Positions 43,415 through 52,562 of a DNA stretch of 64,000 nucleotides are shown here, piece by piece (positions within the stretch are counted from its first letter, which is position 1; every line of letters begins with the position of its first letter). The notes under the pieces were generated by a model. That model saw nothing but the letters and a program-made list of their open reading frames with translations. It was not told where the DNA came from and searched no databases. The position numbers and the translations under genes were made by a program. The stretch comes from Eubacteriaceae bacterium CHKCI004. GTDB taxonomy: Bacteria; Bacillota; Clostridia; Lachnospirales; Lachnospiraceae. The stretch covers positions 359,251-423,250 of the forward strand of contig FCNR01000063.1 of the NCBI GenBank assembly GCA_900016875.1, read 5' to 3'.

Positions 43415-44767
43415 TTACTGGAAATGTCTCTTCTTTCTGGCAGAGGATACAGCAAGCCCCGCTATAAATCCAATCACAGCCGGAATCAGCCATCCGAACC
43501 CGGCCTCTGCCAGCGGCAGCACGTCGGCGGCAAACTCCACAACTCCGTTCAGATGAAGAACAGCTTTCGTACCTTCCGGCAGCGCCCGAAGCAGATCAAA
43601 GAACGCCGCTGCGGTGGTAAATCCAATGGTCCACTGAAGAACCGTCTGATTATTATGAAACATTTTGCCGCACAGAGTCAGAAGAATCAGTACAATGGCC
43701 AGAGGATATAAAAACATCAGCACCGGCATGGAGTAAGCGATGATGGCGTCCAGTCCCAGATTGGCGATGAGGAAGGACAGCAGGCAGAACAGGATGGCCC
43801 ATACCCGGTAGGAAGGACCATTTGGGAATATGTTCACAAAGGTTTCCCCACAGCTGGTAATTAAGCCCACTGCTGTTTTCAGGCAGGCGATTGTGACAGT
43901 GACTGCCAGAATAAGAGCGCCGGCGCTTCCAAAATAATGCTGCGCGATCTGCGCGAGAGCCTCCCCGCCATTGGCGGCGGCCGCAAACATCCCACGGCTC
44001 TGAGCTCCCACCACAGTGACAAGAACATAAATCACTGCCATCAGAAGAGAGCTGAAAATACCTGCCCGCACCGTATTTTTGGCCACAGCACCCGGTTCCG
44101 TGACGCCGAGACTGCGGATCACATCCACCACAATGATGCCGAAGGCAAGTCCCGCCAGCGCATCCATCGTATTATATCCTTCCAGAAGTCCCGTAGCGAA
44201 GGCTCCTGTCAGATACGCGCCCTGCGGATCAACGGCAGAGATTTCTCCCATGGGAGCCGTCAGCGCCCGTAGGATTAATATGGCAAGAAAAACCAGAAAC
44301 AGCGGATTTAATACCTTGCCGATCCATGTGAGGATCTCTCCCGGACGAAGGGAAAAGAAAAGAACGGCTCCAAAGAAGAGCAGAGAAAATACCGCCAGTC
44401 CCAGAGACTGTCCCGTTCCCGGCAGAATGCGCTCGATTCCCACCGTGTAGGAAACAGTGGCACATCTCGGGATGGCAAAAAACGGGCCGATGGTCAGATA
44501 AAGCGCACAGGTAAAAAAGAGTCCGTACTTCTTTCCGACCCGGCTGGCAAGCCCCAGCAGGCCGTTTTCGCGGCTGATGCCCAGAGCGGCCACGCCAAGA
44601 AGCGGCAAACCGACTCCGGTGATCAGGAATCCCGCTGACGCCTGCCACATATTCCGTCCGGCAAGCTGGCCCATGGAGGCAGGGAAAATCAGATTCCCCG
44701 CTCCAAAAAACATGCCAAACAGCATGCTGGCCACTGTGATTATTTTCCTGTAAGACAATTTTTCCAT
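43415..44767 (-). CDS. brnQ: Branched-chain amino acid carrier (BrnQ type)
   Basis: 450 residues, twelve hydrophobic segments. Family N-terminus ITVASMLFGMFFGAGNLIFP followed by MGQLAGRNMWQASAGFLITG, and YNTMDALAGLAFGIIVVDVI are typical of LIVCS transporters. It imports Leu, Ile and Val with Na+ or H+. It lies 10 bases downstream of the NCS2 permease gene on the same strand and is likely co-transcribed with it. Confidence 0.93.
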   Translation of the reverse strand: MEKLSYRKIITVASMLFGMFFGAGNLIFPASMGQLAGRNMWQASAGFLITGVGLPLLGVAALGISRENGLLGLASRVGKKYGLFFTCALYLTIGPFFAIPRCATVSYTVGIERILPGTGQSLGLAVFSLLFFGAVLFFSLRPGEILTWIGKVLNPLFLVFLAILILRALTAPMGEISAVDPQGAYLTGAFATGLLEGYNTMDALAGLAFGIIVVDVIRSLGVTEPGAVAKNTVRAGIFSSLLMAVIYVLVTVVGAQSRGMFAAAANGGEALAQIAQHYFGSAGALILAVTVTIACLKTAVGLITSCGETFVNIFPNGPSYRVWAILFCLLSFLIANLGLDAIIAYSMPVLMFLYPLAIVLILLTLCGKMFHNNQTVLQWTIGFTTAAAFFDLLRALPEGTKAVLHLNGVVEFAADVLPLAEAGFGWLIPAVIGFIAGLAVSSARKKRHFQ

Positions 44768-44777
44768 GACATAATTC

Positions 44778-46133
44778 CTAAATGATTGCCAGAAGCACGA
44801 AGTTTAAGATAAACAGAACCGTTGCCACCCAGAGAATCGGATGGATGGTATTTGCTTCTTTCTTGCAGATTTTTACGATACAGTAGGAGATAAAGCCGAA
44901 GGCAATACCGTAAGAAATACTGTAGCAAAGCGCCATGAACAGTCCGGCAAAAAATGCAGGAACCGCCTCGGAAAAGTCTTCCCACTGGATCTCCTTAAAG
45001 GCGGAGGTCATCATAATGCCGACAACAACCAGAGCCGGAGCGGTGGCTGCAGATGGAATAGCGCTCACAAAGGTTGCCAGGAAGGCGCTGATGGCAAAAC
45101 AGATGGCCACGACAACGCTGGTCAGACCGGTACGTCCGCCGGCGCCGATACCGGAAGCACTTTCCACGAAAGTAGTGGTGTTGGATGTTCCGAAGATAGA
45201 GCCGATGGAGGTAGCGATGGCGTCTGCAAAGAGAGCCTTGTCCATTTTTGACTTAAATCCTGAACTGGAATCCATGGCTTTTTCATCTTCCTCACTGAAA
45301 ATACCGCTTCTGCGTCCGGTTCCGATAAAGGTTCCAAGGGTATCAAAAGTATCGGAGATGCTGAAGGCAAAAATAGTTACCAGCACCAGCGGAAGCCTGG
45401 AAACATCATTGAACAGGGATGGAAGTCCTTCTGATGTAAAGATTGCTCCGAAGGTGGATGGAAGAGCAGCGCATGCCTCCGAGAAGCTCACGGAATCACT
45501 GGCTGTCGTAACGCCCATAGGGATACCGATCAGGGTCGTCACCACGATACCGATCAGAATAGCTCCCTTTACATTGCACACAAGAAGTACGATGGTCAGA
45601 ACAAGACCGATCAGGAACAGCCAGAAAACAGGCTGATTCAGAGTGGCAATGGCCGGAACTCCGGAATCAAAACTGATGATACCTACATTTAAAAGGCCGA
45701 TATATGCCACAAACACGCCGATACCGCCGCCGATGGCGTTCTGCAGGCTGTTTGGGATGGCCTTGATAATAAACTTGCGGACTTTAGTCACCGTAATGAT
45801 GATATTAAAGATACCGCAGATAAATACCATGGACAGCGCCTGCTGCCAGGTAAAGCCCAGACCGAAACAAACGGTGTACACGAAAAATGCATTGAGACCC
45901 ATACCCGGAGCCTGTGCATACGGTACATTGGCAAAAAGTCCCATCACCAGCGTACCGATGATCGACGCGATGATCGTTGCCAGAAATACAGCGCCCCATT
46001 CCATGCCTGACTGGCTCAATACGCTCGGATTGACCGCGATGATATAAGCCATGGTAAAGAAGGTAGTAAGACCTGCCATAACCTCAGTGGAAAATGTGGT
46101 GCCATTTTCCTTCAACTTAAAAAATTTTTCCAT
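44778..46133 (-). CDS. NCS2 family nucleobase permease (AzgA/PbuG-like)
   Basis: 451 residues with 12-14 hydrophobic segments. Typical stretches are TEVMAGLTTFFTMAYIIAVN and PSVLSQSGMEW, GMGLNAFFVYTVCFGLGFTW, and FVESASGIGAGGRTGLTSVV. The AzgA-like subgroup imports adenine, guanine or hypoxanthine. Promoter at 46212-46241 upstream. I looked for a purine riboswitch in the leader and did not find one; only two small hairpins are seen. Confidence 0.93.
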   Translation of the reverse strand: MEKFFKLKENGTTFSTEVMAGLTTFFTMAYIIAVNPSVLSQSGMEWGAVFLATIIASIIGTLVMGLFANVPYAQAPGMGLNAFFVYTVCFGLGFTWQQALSMVFICGIFNIIITVTKVRKFIIKAIPNSLQNAIGGGIGVFVAYIGLLNVGIISFDSGVPAIATLNQPVFWLFLIGLVLTIVLLVCNVKGAILIGIVVTTLIGIPMGVTTASDSVSFSEACAALPSTFGAIFTSEGLPSLFNDVSRLPLVLVTIFAFSISDTFDTLGTFIGTGRRSGIFSEEDEKAMDSSSGFKSKMDKALFADAIATSIGSIFGTSNTTTFVESASGIGAGGRTGLTSVVVAICFAISAFLATFVSAIPSAATAPALVVVGIMMTSAFKEIQWEDFSEAVPAFFAGLFMALCYSISYGIAFGFISYCIVKICKKEANTIHPILWVATVLFILNFVLLAII

Positions 46134-46211
46134 AGTGTCCTCTCTTTCTTTTGCACATAAGTTACATTTTCAGATATCCGAAGAACGATACCCCGGCATC
46201 TGTGCCGTTCC

Positions 46212-46241
46212 ATTATAAGATAAGTCCCATGAAATATTCAA
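46212..46241 (-). promoter_or_regulatory. Promoter of the NCS2-brnQ operon
   Basis: On the minus strand TTGAAT (46241-46236), 18-base spacer, TATAAT (46217-46212). The leader then contains CGGCA-CAGA-TGCCG and a small GTATC/GATATC hairpin. Confidence 0.7.
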
Positions 46242-46304
46242 GGGTAGTTTTTTTGTGTCTGCCAGCGATTTTTTAGCGGACAGTGCCATATTTTATCTTT
46301 TATT

Positions 46305-48029
46305 CTACATATTGTAATAATGAGCGTAGATACCTCCCTGTTCCAGAAGACTCTCATGGGTGCCCCGCTCGGCGATGCCGTCCTCGGTGATCACGATGAT
46401 TTCGTCCGCGTTGCGGATGGTGGACAGACGGTGGGCGATGGTGATGGTAGTTCTGTCTTTGGACAGTTCCTCAAGACTTTGCTGAATCCAGCGTTCGCTC
46501 TCATTATCCAGCGCGCTGGTAGCCTCGTCAAGAATCAGCACCGGCGGATTCTTCAGGAATACCCGGGCGATGGAAATCCTCTGTTTCTGTCCTCCGGACA
46601 GACGGGTGCCCCGCTCGCCCACATACGTATCATACCCATCCGGCAGCTCTTCAATAAAGTCATGAATGTTGGCGCGCTTCGCCGCCGCAATAATTTCCTC
46701 CATGGAAGCGCCCGGTTTGCCGTACGCGATATTTTCTTTGATGGTACCGCAGAACAGATACACATCCTGCTGCACCATACCGATCTGACTGCGCAGACTT
46801 TTCAGGGTCAGCGTGCGCACATCCTGGCTGTCTATGGTGATCCTTCCGCCCGTCACATCATAAAAACGGGGAAGAAGAGAGCAGATGGTCGTCTTGCCGC
46901 TGCCGGACGGCCCCACAAGGGCGATGGACTTTCCGGCCGGAATCTCAAAAGAGACATGAGAGAGCACCGGCGTATTATCATCACTATAATGGAAGGAAAC
47001 GTCCTCGTAACAAACGTGTCCCTGTACATTTTCCAGCTCGTGTGCATCCGGCGCGTCCGTGATCTCCGGCTCCGTTTCCATCACATCCAGGAAACGGCGG
47101 AATCCCGACATACCTTTCTGCATGGTCTCGATCAGCTCCACCAGAATCTGGATCGGATTAATGAAGATACCGATATATAGGGCATACATGGCAAGATCCG
47201 CTGGAGCCATCAGCCCCCTGGCGATGAGATAGCCTCCGTAAACGAGGGTCACCAGATACATCATACCCTGAAAAAACAGGTTCCAGCCCATGAAACTTCC
47301 CATACAGTTATAATTATCCCGTTTGGAAAGAAGAAATGCATGGTTGCTCTTCTTGAATTTCTCCCGCTCGATGTCCTCATTGGCAAAAGACTGCACCACC
47401 CGGATGCCCGCCAGCGTATCCTGCAGGCTGGCGTTCACATCTCCGATCTTCCTCCGGTTTTCCATAAATGTTTCCTGCATCCGGCGGTTCTGGCGGAAGG
47501 AAAAAACAAACATACAGAAAACAAGAAAAACCAGCGGCAGCGCCAGACGCCAGTTGATGAGAAACAGGAAAATAAAGGAACCGATGATCTTCACCAGCGA
47601 GATAAAAAGATTCTCCGGCCCATGGTGGGCAAACTCCGCAATATCAAACAAATCCGACACCAGTTTGCTCATCATCTGACCGGAATTATTCTGACTGTAA
47701 TAAGAGAAAGAAAGCTTCTCATAATGGTCAAAAAGCTGCTGGCGCATGTCCCGCTCCATATGAGCGCCCATCATATGCCCCTGGTAACTCACATAATACT
47801 TACAAAGACTTTGCACCAGATACATAGCAAAGAGCCCCAGGGCAATCAACGGAAGCGCCCGGAGAATCACTGCGCTGTCTCTGGTAAACAAAGTGTTAGT
47901 CGCTGTCCGGAGAATCTGCGGGTAAGCCAGATCTGCCAGACTGATAAAGGCCGCGCACAAAAGATCAAGAAAAAAGACCGCCTTGTACGGGCCATAATAA
48001 TGAATAAACTTCTTTATGGTCTGCATCAT
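46305..48029 (-). CDS. ABC exporter, fused membrane and ATPase domains
   Basis: 574 residues. Six-helix membrane domain at about 1-320 (FFLDLLCAAFISLADLAYPQ, ALGLFAMYLVQSLCKYYVSY). ATPase domain at about 335-574: Walker A GPSGSGKTT, Q-loop GMVQQDVYLF, signature LSGGQKQRISIARVF, Walker B PVLILDEATSALD, switch IAHRLST. MsbA/LmrA-type homodimeric half-transporter exporting lipids, peptides or drugs. AGGAGG-type site precedes its start; a second Met directly follows the first. Confidence 0.94.
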   Translation of the reverse strand: MMQTIKKFIHYYGPYKAVFFLDLLCAAFISLADLAYPQILRTATNTLFTRDSAVILRALPLIALGLFAMYLVQSLCKYYVSYQGHMMGAHMERDMRQQLFDHYEKLSFSYYSQNNSGQMMSKLVSDLFDIAEFAHHGPENLFISLVKIIGSFIFLFLINWRLALPLVFLVFCMFVFSFRQNRRMQETFMENRRKIGDVNASLQDTLAGIRVVQSFANEDIEREKFKKSNHAFLLSKRDNYNCMGSFMGWNLFFQGMMYLVTLVYGGYLIARGLMAPADLAMYALYIGIFINPIQILVELIETMQKGMSGFRRFLDVMETEPEITDAPDAHELENVQGHVCYEDVSFHYSDDNTPVLSHVSFEIPAGKSIALVGPSGSGKTTICSLLPRFYDVTGGRITIDSQDVRTLTLKSLRSQIGMVQQDVYLFCGTIKENIAYGKPGASMEEIIAAAKRANIHDFIEELPDGYDTYVGERGTRLSGGQKQRISIARVFLKNPPVLILDEATSALDNESERWIQQSLEELSKDRTTITIAHRLSTIRNADEIIVITEDGIAERGTHESLLEQGGIYAHYYNM

Positions 48030-48310
48030 AAACCTCCTGTGTATTTTTCTTAGACCACGACAATCTTAGCATAAGGCGGTTTGCCTTGGCAAGAAGGAAA
48101 AAGGGGAGGCTCCCGGCAGGAGGAGGGAATTTGTTATTGTTCACGCAGTGACCAGTAACGAGAATTTTTAAAATACGGCTGTTGAAATTATTTGTGATTA
48201 TGCGTATAGTAATAAGTAATCACTATATCACTGGAACTATGACGCCATCGGCCATTCAATAGAATTACTGGCAGAGAGAAACAGTCTGTCAGATCATGAA
48301 GGAGGACAGC
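48030..48310. other. Divergent intergenic region
   Basis: 281 bases between the ABC exporter and HIRAN genes. Contains the second copy of the dispersed repeat and AT-rich promoter-like sequence; no gene seen. Confidence 0.6.
48138..48163 (+). repeat. Dispersed 26-bp repeat, copy 2
   Basis: Contains CGCAGTGACCAGTAA; differs from the copy at 41128-41153 at two positions. Confidence 0.75.
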
Positions 48311-48622
48311 ATGAAAAAGATATATTTTACCTTAACAGGAACAAAACACTATTTGGGTTCCGATTTTCTGGAACCGGGCATGAAGGTGAAGCTGGTAAAA
48401 GAAACGGACAATGAATACGATCAGGAGGCAATTAAAGTGCTGCTGAAAGGGGTTGGTAAAATCGGTTACGTGGCCAACAGCCCTTACACTGTGCTGGGCG
48501 AATCTTTGAGTGCAGGACGCCTTTATGACAAGATTGGTAATAAAGCGAAAGCCCGGATTTTGTTTGTGACTCCGAAAGGAGTGATATGCAAGGTGTGTAA
48601 GAAGAGCCTGACAGATAAATAA
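48311..48622 (+). CDS. HIRAN domain protein
   Basis: 103 residues: KKIYFTLTGTKHYLGSDFLE, EPGMKVKLVKETDNEYDQEAI and GVGKIGYVANSPYTV match the HIRAN domain, a small beta-fold that in eukaryotic helicases binds DNA 3' ends. It stands alone here with a C-terminal CKVCKKSL pair. Stand-alone bacterial HIRAN proteins have no established role. Start at 48311 from AAGGAGG six bases upstream. Followed by zinc-ribbon and methyltransferase genes at short spacing. Confidence 0.82.
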   Translation: MKKIYFTLTGTKHYLGSDFLEPGMKVKLVKETDNEYDQEAIKVLLKGVGKIGYVANSPYTVLGESLSAGRLYDKIGNKAKARILFVTPKGVICKVCKKSLTDK

Positions 48623-48639
48623 CACAGGAGCGACAACAA

Positions 48640-49011
48640 ATGTTTTTTATTATGGGTATCACCCAGGGAAGAAAAGACTTTAACTTTAATCAGATGGTCA
48701 TCTGCAGCCACTGCGGGTCTTATGGCAGATATCAGGTGTACATGACTTACATGTGCCTGTCTTTGTTTTTCCTTCCCGTTTTCAAATGGAACAAACAATA
48801 TTATGTGCAGATGTCCTGCTGTCATACGCTCTATGCCCTGGACCCGGTTATTGGAAAACGGATTGACAGGGGCGAGGATATTGAGATATTACCGGAACAC
48901 CTGACGGAGGTGCAGACTGGCTGGAGAAGCAGGTATAAGCGCTGCGGCAACTGCGGTTTTGAGACACAGGAAGATTATGAATACTGCCCGAAATGCGGAA
49001 GGAAGTTTTAG
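48640..49011 (+). CDS. Zinc-ribbon protein
   Basis: 123 residues with an N-terminal CSHCGSYGRYQVYMTYM zinc knuckle paired with MSCCHTLYAL, a hydrophobic stretch CLSLFFLPVFKW, and a C-terminal classic ribbon CGNCGFETQEDYEYCPKCGRKF. Similar to zinc_ribbon family small proteins. The ribosome site AGGAG is 10 bases from this ATG; an in-frame ATG four codons later is an alternative. Located between the HIRAN and methyltransferase genes; function unknown. Confidence 0.78.
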   Translation: MFFIMGITQGRKDFNFNQMVICSHCGSYGRYQVYMTYMCLSLFFLPVFKWNKQYYVQMSCCHTLYALDPVIGKRIDRGEDIEILPEHLTEVQTGWRSRYKRCGNCGFETQEDYEYCPKCGRKF

Positions 49012-49014
49012 TTT

Positions 49015-49629
49015 ATGGGAAAACAACAGTTAGAAGAAAGTGCGGCTCTGCAATGGGACAAGCTTCTCCGTATTAAAACTACCGGACGGGATGATTCCAT
49101 GGCGGACCAATACCGGTATCCTTACGAACCGACGCCGTACTCTGTCCTGGAACGGCTGGCCGGCAGCGGATACATTTCCAAAAGAAATGTACTTCTGGAC
49201 TATGGCTGCGGGAAAGGTCGGGTGGACTTCTACCTGTCTTATCAGACCCGATGCCGCACCATGGGAATCGAGTACGACCCTCGCATGTATGAACGTGCGC
49301 TGTCCAATCAGCAGACGGCAGTGTCCGGAAGGAGAGCTTCCTTCGTTTTGGCAAATGCAGAGCAGTACCCGGTTCCCGCTGAAGTGGACCGGTGCTATTT
49401 TTTCAATCCATTTTCTGTGGAAATCCTGCAGAAAGTGATGGCGCGGATTCTGGATTCTTACTATGAGAATCCCAGAAACATTCAGCTTTATTTTTATTAT
49501 CCGTCTGATGAATATGTGGCGTATCTGATGACGCAGGAGCTGCTGATGTTTGTGGACGAGATAGACTGCGGAGATCTGTTTGAGGGGACAGACCCGCGGG
49601 AGAAGATATTGATATTCGAGATTATGTAA
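49015..49629 (+). CDS. SAM-dependent methyltransferase
   Basis: 204 residues, class I Rossmann fold: motif I LLDYGCGKGRVDFYL, acidic MGIEYDPRMYERA, then FVLANAEQYPV and YFFNPFSVEIL. The N-terminal arm YEPTPYSVLERLAGSGYI precedes the fold. Substrate unknown. Starts three bases after the zinc-ribbon gene stop, with no room for a strong separate promoter, so it is co-transcribed with it. Confidence 0.88.
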   Translation: MGKQQLEESAALQWDKLLRIKTTGRDDSMADQYRYPYEPTPYSVLERLAGSGYISKRNVLLDYGCGKGRVDFYLSYQTRCRTMGIEYDPRMYERALSNQQTAVSGRRASFVLANAEQYPVPAEVDRCYFFNPFSVEILQKVMARILDSYYENPRNIQLYFYYPSDEYVAYLMTQELLMFVDEIDCGDLFEGTDPREKILIFEIM

Positions 49630-49646
49630 GGAGAAAGGACAGTATA

Positions 49647-50186
49647 ATGGGACATGTGTATTTTGTTCGTCACGGTCAGACCGTGTGGAACGTGGAAAAT
49701 AAAATCTGCGGGGCAACGGATATTCCGCTGACGGAGCTTGGACATCAGCAGGCCATCGAGACAGGAAAAAAGATTGTGGAGGAAGGCATACAGGCCGACG
49801 AAATCCTCTACTCGCCGCTCAGCCGCGCGGCGGAGACCGCCCGGCATATCTCCGAGATCACCGGCATTCCAGCCAAAATGGAACCGCGGCTCGTCGAGCA
49901 GAATTTCGGCAAATGGGAGTCCACTGCCAGAGACGGGCTGGAATTTAAGAAGGCCAAAGAAGACTTTTGCTGCCGCTATGACGGCGGCGAATCCATGCTT
50001 CACCTGGCGCAGAGGATTTACAATCTGCTGGACGATGTAAAAGCAGAATCCGATGAGAAAACATACATACTGGTGGCCCACAACGGCATTGCCAGAGTGG
50101 TACAGTCGTATTTTTATGAGATGACCAATGGAGAATATGCTGCATTCGGCGTGAAGAACTGCGCTGTGCTGCGGTATGATTTTTAA
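49647..50186 (+). CDS. Histidine phosphatase family protein
   Basis: 179 residues of the phosphoglycerate-mutase-like fold: catalytic RHG in VYFVRHGQTVWN, ATDIPLTELGHQQA, SPLSRAAETA, and the second histidine in LVAHNGIAR. Acts on a small phosphorylated metabolite (alpha-ribazole-phosphate phosphatase, fructose-bisphosphatase and phosphoglycerate mutase are all possible). AGGAG upstream. Confidence 0.92.
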   Translation: MGHVYFVRHGQTVWNVENKICGATDIPLTELGHQQAIETGKKIVEEGIQADEILYSPLSRAAETARHISEITGIPAKMEPRLVEQNFGKWESTARDGLEFKKAKEDFCCRYDGGESMLHLAQRIYNLLDDVKAESDEKTYILVAHNGIARVVQSYFYEMTNGEYAAFGVKNCAVLRYDF

Positions 50187-50218
50187 CTGAAAATATCATT
50201 TGGAACAGGAGGGTTACT

Positions 50219-51607
50219 ATGGCAGTAAAAGGTGCAGTGATGGTTCCTCATCCGCCGCTGATCATACCGGATGTGGGACGAGGACAGGAGAAGGCAATTC
50301 AGGCGACCATCGACGCGTATCATGAGGCAGCAAAAAAAATCGCTTCATGGCAGCCGGATACCGTGGTGGTGCTGTCGCCACACTCCATTATGTATGCGGA
50401 TTATTTTCACATTTCACCGGGGACAGGCGCCCGGGGAGATTTCGGTCAGTTCCGTGCGCCGCAGGTAAAAATCCAGGTGCAGTATGACACGGAATTGGTG
50501 GAAGCCCTGTCTCAGGAAGCCGAAGCCAGAGAAATCCCCGCCGGAACCATGGGGGAGCGGGACAGCAGGCTCGATCATGCCACTATGATTCCCCTCTGGT
50601 TTCTCAATCATTATTATACGGATTACAAGACAGTGCGCATCGGACTGTCCGGTCTGCCACTGTCGCAGCATTACATGCTGGGGCAGTGTATACAGAAAGC
50701 GGCGGAACTTTGCGGAAGAAATATTGTCGTTATCGGCAGCGGCGATTTGTCTCACAAACTCAAAGAAAACGGGCCTTACGGTTTCCAGAAGGAAGGTCCG
50801 GAATACGACAGCCGCATCATGGAAATCATGGGAGCCGCCGCCTTTGACCAGCTTTTTGACTTTACGGAAGAATTCTGCGATAAAGCGGCAGAATGTGGCC
50901 ACCGCTCCTTCGTCATCTTGGCCGGAACGCTGGATCGCCTGGCAGTAAAAGCGGAAAAGCTATCTCACGAGGGAACCTTCGGCGTCGGGTATGGCGTCTG
51001 TACTTATGAGGTGGAAGGCCGGGCGCCGGAACGGGATTTTCTGCGCCAGTACGAGGAGAAAATCGCAGAAGAAGTAAAACGTCGGAAAGAATCGGAAGAC
51101 GCTTACGTTCGTCTGGCACGTCAGACCATTGAGGCTTACGTGGGCGAAAGAAGGCAAATCTCTATCCCAAAAGACCTTCCGGAAGAAATGTATGAAAGCC
51201 GGGCAGGCGTCTTCGTTTCCCTGAAAGAAGAAGGGCGTCTCCGCGGCTGCATCGGCACCATCACTCCGGTACAGAAAAGCATCGCAGAAGAAATCATCGC
51301 CAACGCCATCAGTGCGTCCACAAAAGATCCGCGTTTCCATCCGGTACAGTCGGACGAGCTAGACAAGCTGGTTTACAGCGTTGATGTCCTCGGCACACCG
51401 GAAGCAATCACCTCTCCGGACGAACTTGATGTCAAACGCTACGGTGTGATCGTAACAAAAGGCCGCAAGCGGGGACTGCTGCTGCCGAATCTGGACGGAG
51501 TGGACACCGTCGAAGACCAGATCACCATTGCAAAACAAAAGGCGGGCATCTCTACTTACGATGATGATGTTCAACTGGAACGGTTTGAGGTGGTGAGACA
51601 TTTCTAA
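50219..51607 (+). CDS. AmmeMemoRadiSam system AmrB-AmrA fusion
   Basis: 462 residues. AmrB (MEMO-like) part at about 1-275: VMVPHPPLIIPDVGRGQE, SPHSIMYADYFHI, VIGSGDLSHKL. AmrA (AMMECR1-like) part at about 290-462: YVGERRQISIPKDLPEEMYE, GVFVSLKEEGRLRGCIGTI. The third component, the radical SAM enzyme, follows with a one-base overlap. AmrA, AmrB and AmrS occur together throughout bacteria and archaea, but the reaction they carry out has not been settled. Fusion of A and B argues for a physical complex. Confidence 0.92.
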   Translation: MAVKGAVMVPHPPLIIPDVGRGQEKAIQATIDAYHEAAKKIASWQPDTVVVLSPHSIMYADYFHISPGTGARGDFGQFRAPQVKIQVQYDTELVEALSQEAEAREIPAGTMGERDSRLDHATMIPLWFLNHYYTDYKTVRIGLSGLPLSQHYMLGQCIQKAAELCGRNIVVIGSGDLSHKLKENGPYGFQKEGPEYDSRIMEIMGAAAFDQLFDFTEEFCDKAAECGHRSFVILAGTLDRLAVKAEKLSHEGTFGVGYGVCTYEVEGRAPERDFLRQYEEKIAEEVKRRKESEDAYVRLARQTIEAYVGERRQISIPKDLPEEMYESRAGVFVSLKEEGRLRGCIGTITPVQKSIAEEIIANAISASTKDPRFHPVQSDELDKLVYSVDVLGTPEAITSPDELDVKRYGVIVTKGRKRGLLLPNLDGVDTVEDQITIAKQKAGISTYDDDVQLERFEVVRHF

Positions 51608-52461
51608 TGAAGCAAAGAGAAGGAAATCGTATCATCTGCCCGGTCTGTCCTCATCATTGTTCTCTGGCAGAAGGGCAGTACGGCCGCTGCCGGGCCAGGA
51701 AAAATGAAAACGGAACGATCATCAGCACAAGCTACGGAAAACTTACAGCCCTGATGCTCGACCCCATCGAAAAGAAGCCCCTGCGCCGCTTTCATCCTGG
51801 CAGTCAGATCCTGTCGGTGGGCAGCTTTGGCTGCAACCTATCCTGCCCATTCTGCCAGAATTACGAAATCTCCATGTGCAGCGAGTCGGAAACCGGCTGC
51901 CGCCATATGTCACCGGAGGAGCTGGCAGACCTGGCAGAACAGTGCAAAATGTACGGAAATATCGGCGTGGCCTTCACCTACAACGAGCCATTGATCGGCT
52001 ACGAATACGTCCGGGACACCGCCCGTCTGGTACACGCCCGCGGCATGAAAAATGTACTGGTCACCAATGGCACGGCGGAACTGTCCGTTCTGGACGAGAT
52101 CCTCCCTTACATTGACGCCATGAACATCGACCTGAAAGGATTCAGCGAAGGCTATTACAAAAAACTGGGCGGAGACCTGAAGACGGTGAAACATTTCATC
52201 GAGCGGGCCGCCGGCAGGGATGCAAACTGCCATGTAGAACTGACTACCCTCATCGTACCCGGAGAAAACGATTCCGAAGAAGAAATGGAACAGGAAGCAC
52301 AAGGGATTGCCTCCATCAATCCCGACATTCCTCTCCATGTGACAAGGTTCTTCCCGAGATATAAGATGACGGATAGAGCGGCGACAAATGTGGAGAAAAT
52401 ATACCGGCTGAAAGCAGTGGCCGAGAAACATTTGAAGTGGGTGTATGCGGGGAATTGTTGA
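51607..52461 (+). CDS. amrS: AmmeMemoRadiSam system radical SAM enzyme
   Basis: 284 residues. Radical SAM cluster motif CNLSCPFC (C76, C80, C83), preceded by an N-terminal cysteine motif CPVCPHHC typical of AmrS and PFL-activase relatives. Later VAFTYNEPLIGYEYV and LVTNGTAELSVLDEIL. It generates a 5'-deoxyadenosyl radical; the substrate is unknown. Start codon overlaps the stop of the AmrB-AmrA gene by one base (TAATG), indicating coupled translation. Confidence 0.93.
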   Translation: MKQREGNRIICPVCPHHCSLAEGQYGRCRARKNENGTIISTSYGKLTALMLDPIEKKPLRRFHPGSQILSVGSFGCNLSCPFCQNYEISMCSESETGCRHMSPEELADLAEQCKMYGNIGVAFTYNEPLIGYEYVRDTARLVHARGMKNVLVTNGTAELSVLDEILPYIDAMNIDLKGFSEGYYKKLGGDLKTVKHFIERAAGRDANCHVELTTLIVPGENDSEEEMEQEAQGIASINPDIPLHVTRFFPRYKMTDRAATNVEKIYRLKAVAEKHLKWVYAGNC

Positions 52462-52562
52462 GGAGAGATGTGCTTTACGGAGCGTATGGACAGTAGTAAT
52501 GTTTTTTATTACAATATATTTCATGAATGTGTGGATTGAATGTGAAACGAAGGGAGGCTTAC

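Noticed and set aside
46134..46304. Purine riboswitch before the NCS2 permease
   Set aside because: The conserved purine-aptamer loop sequences are absent; only a promoter and two small hairpins are visible.
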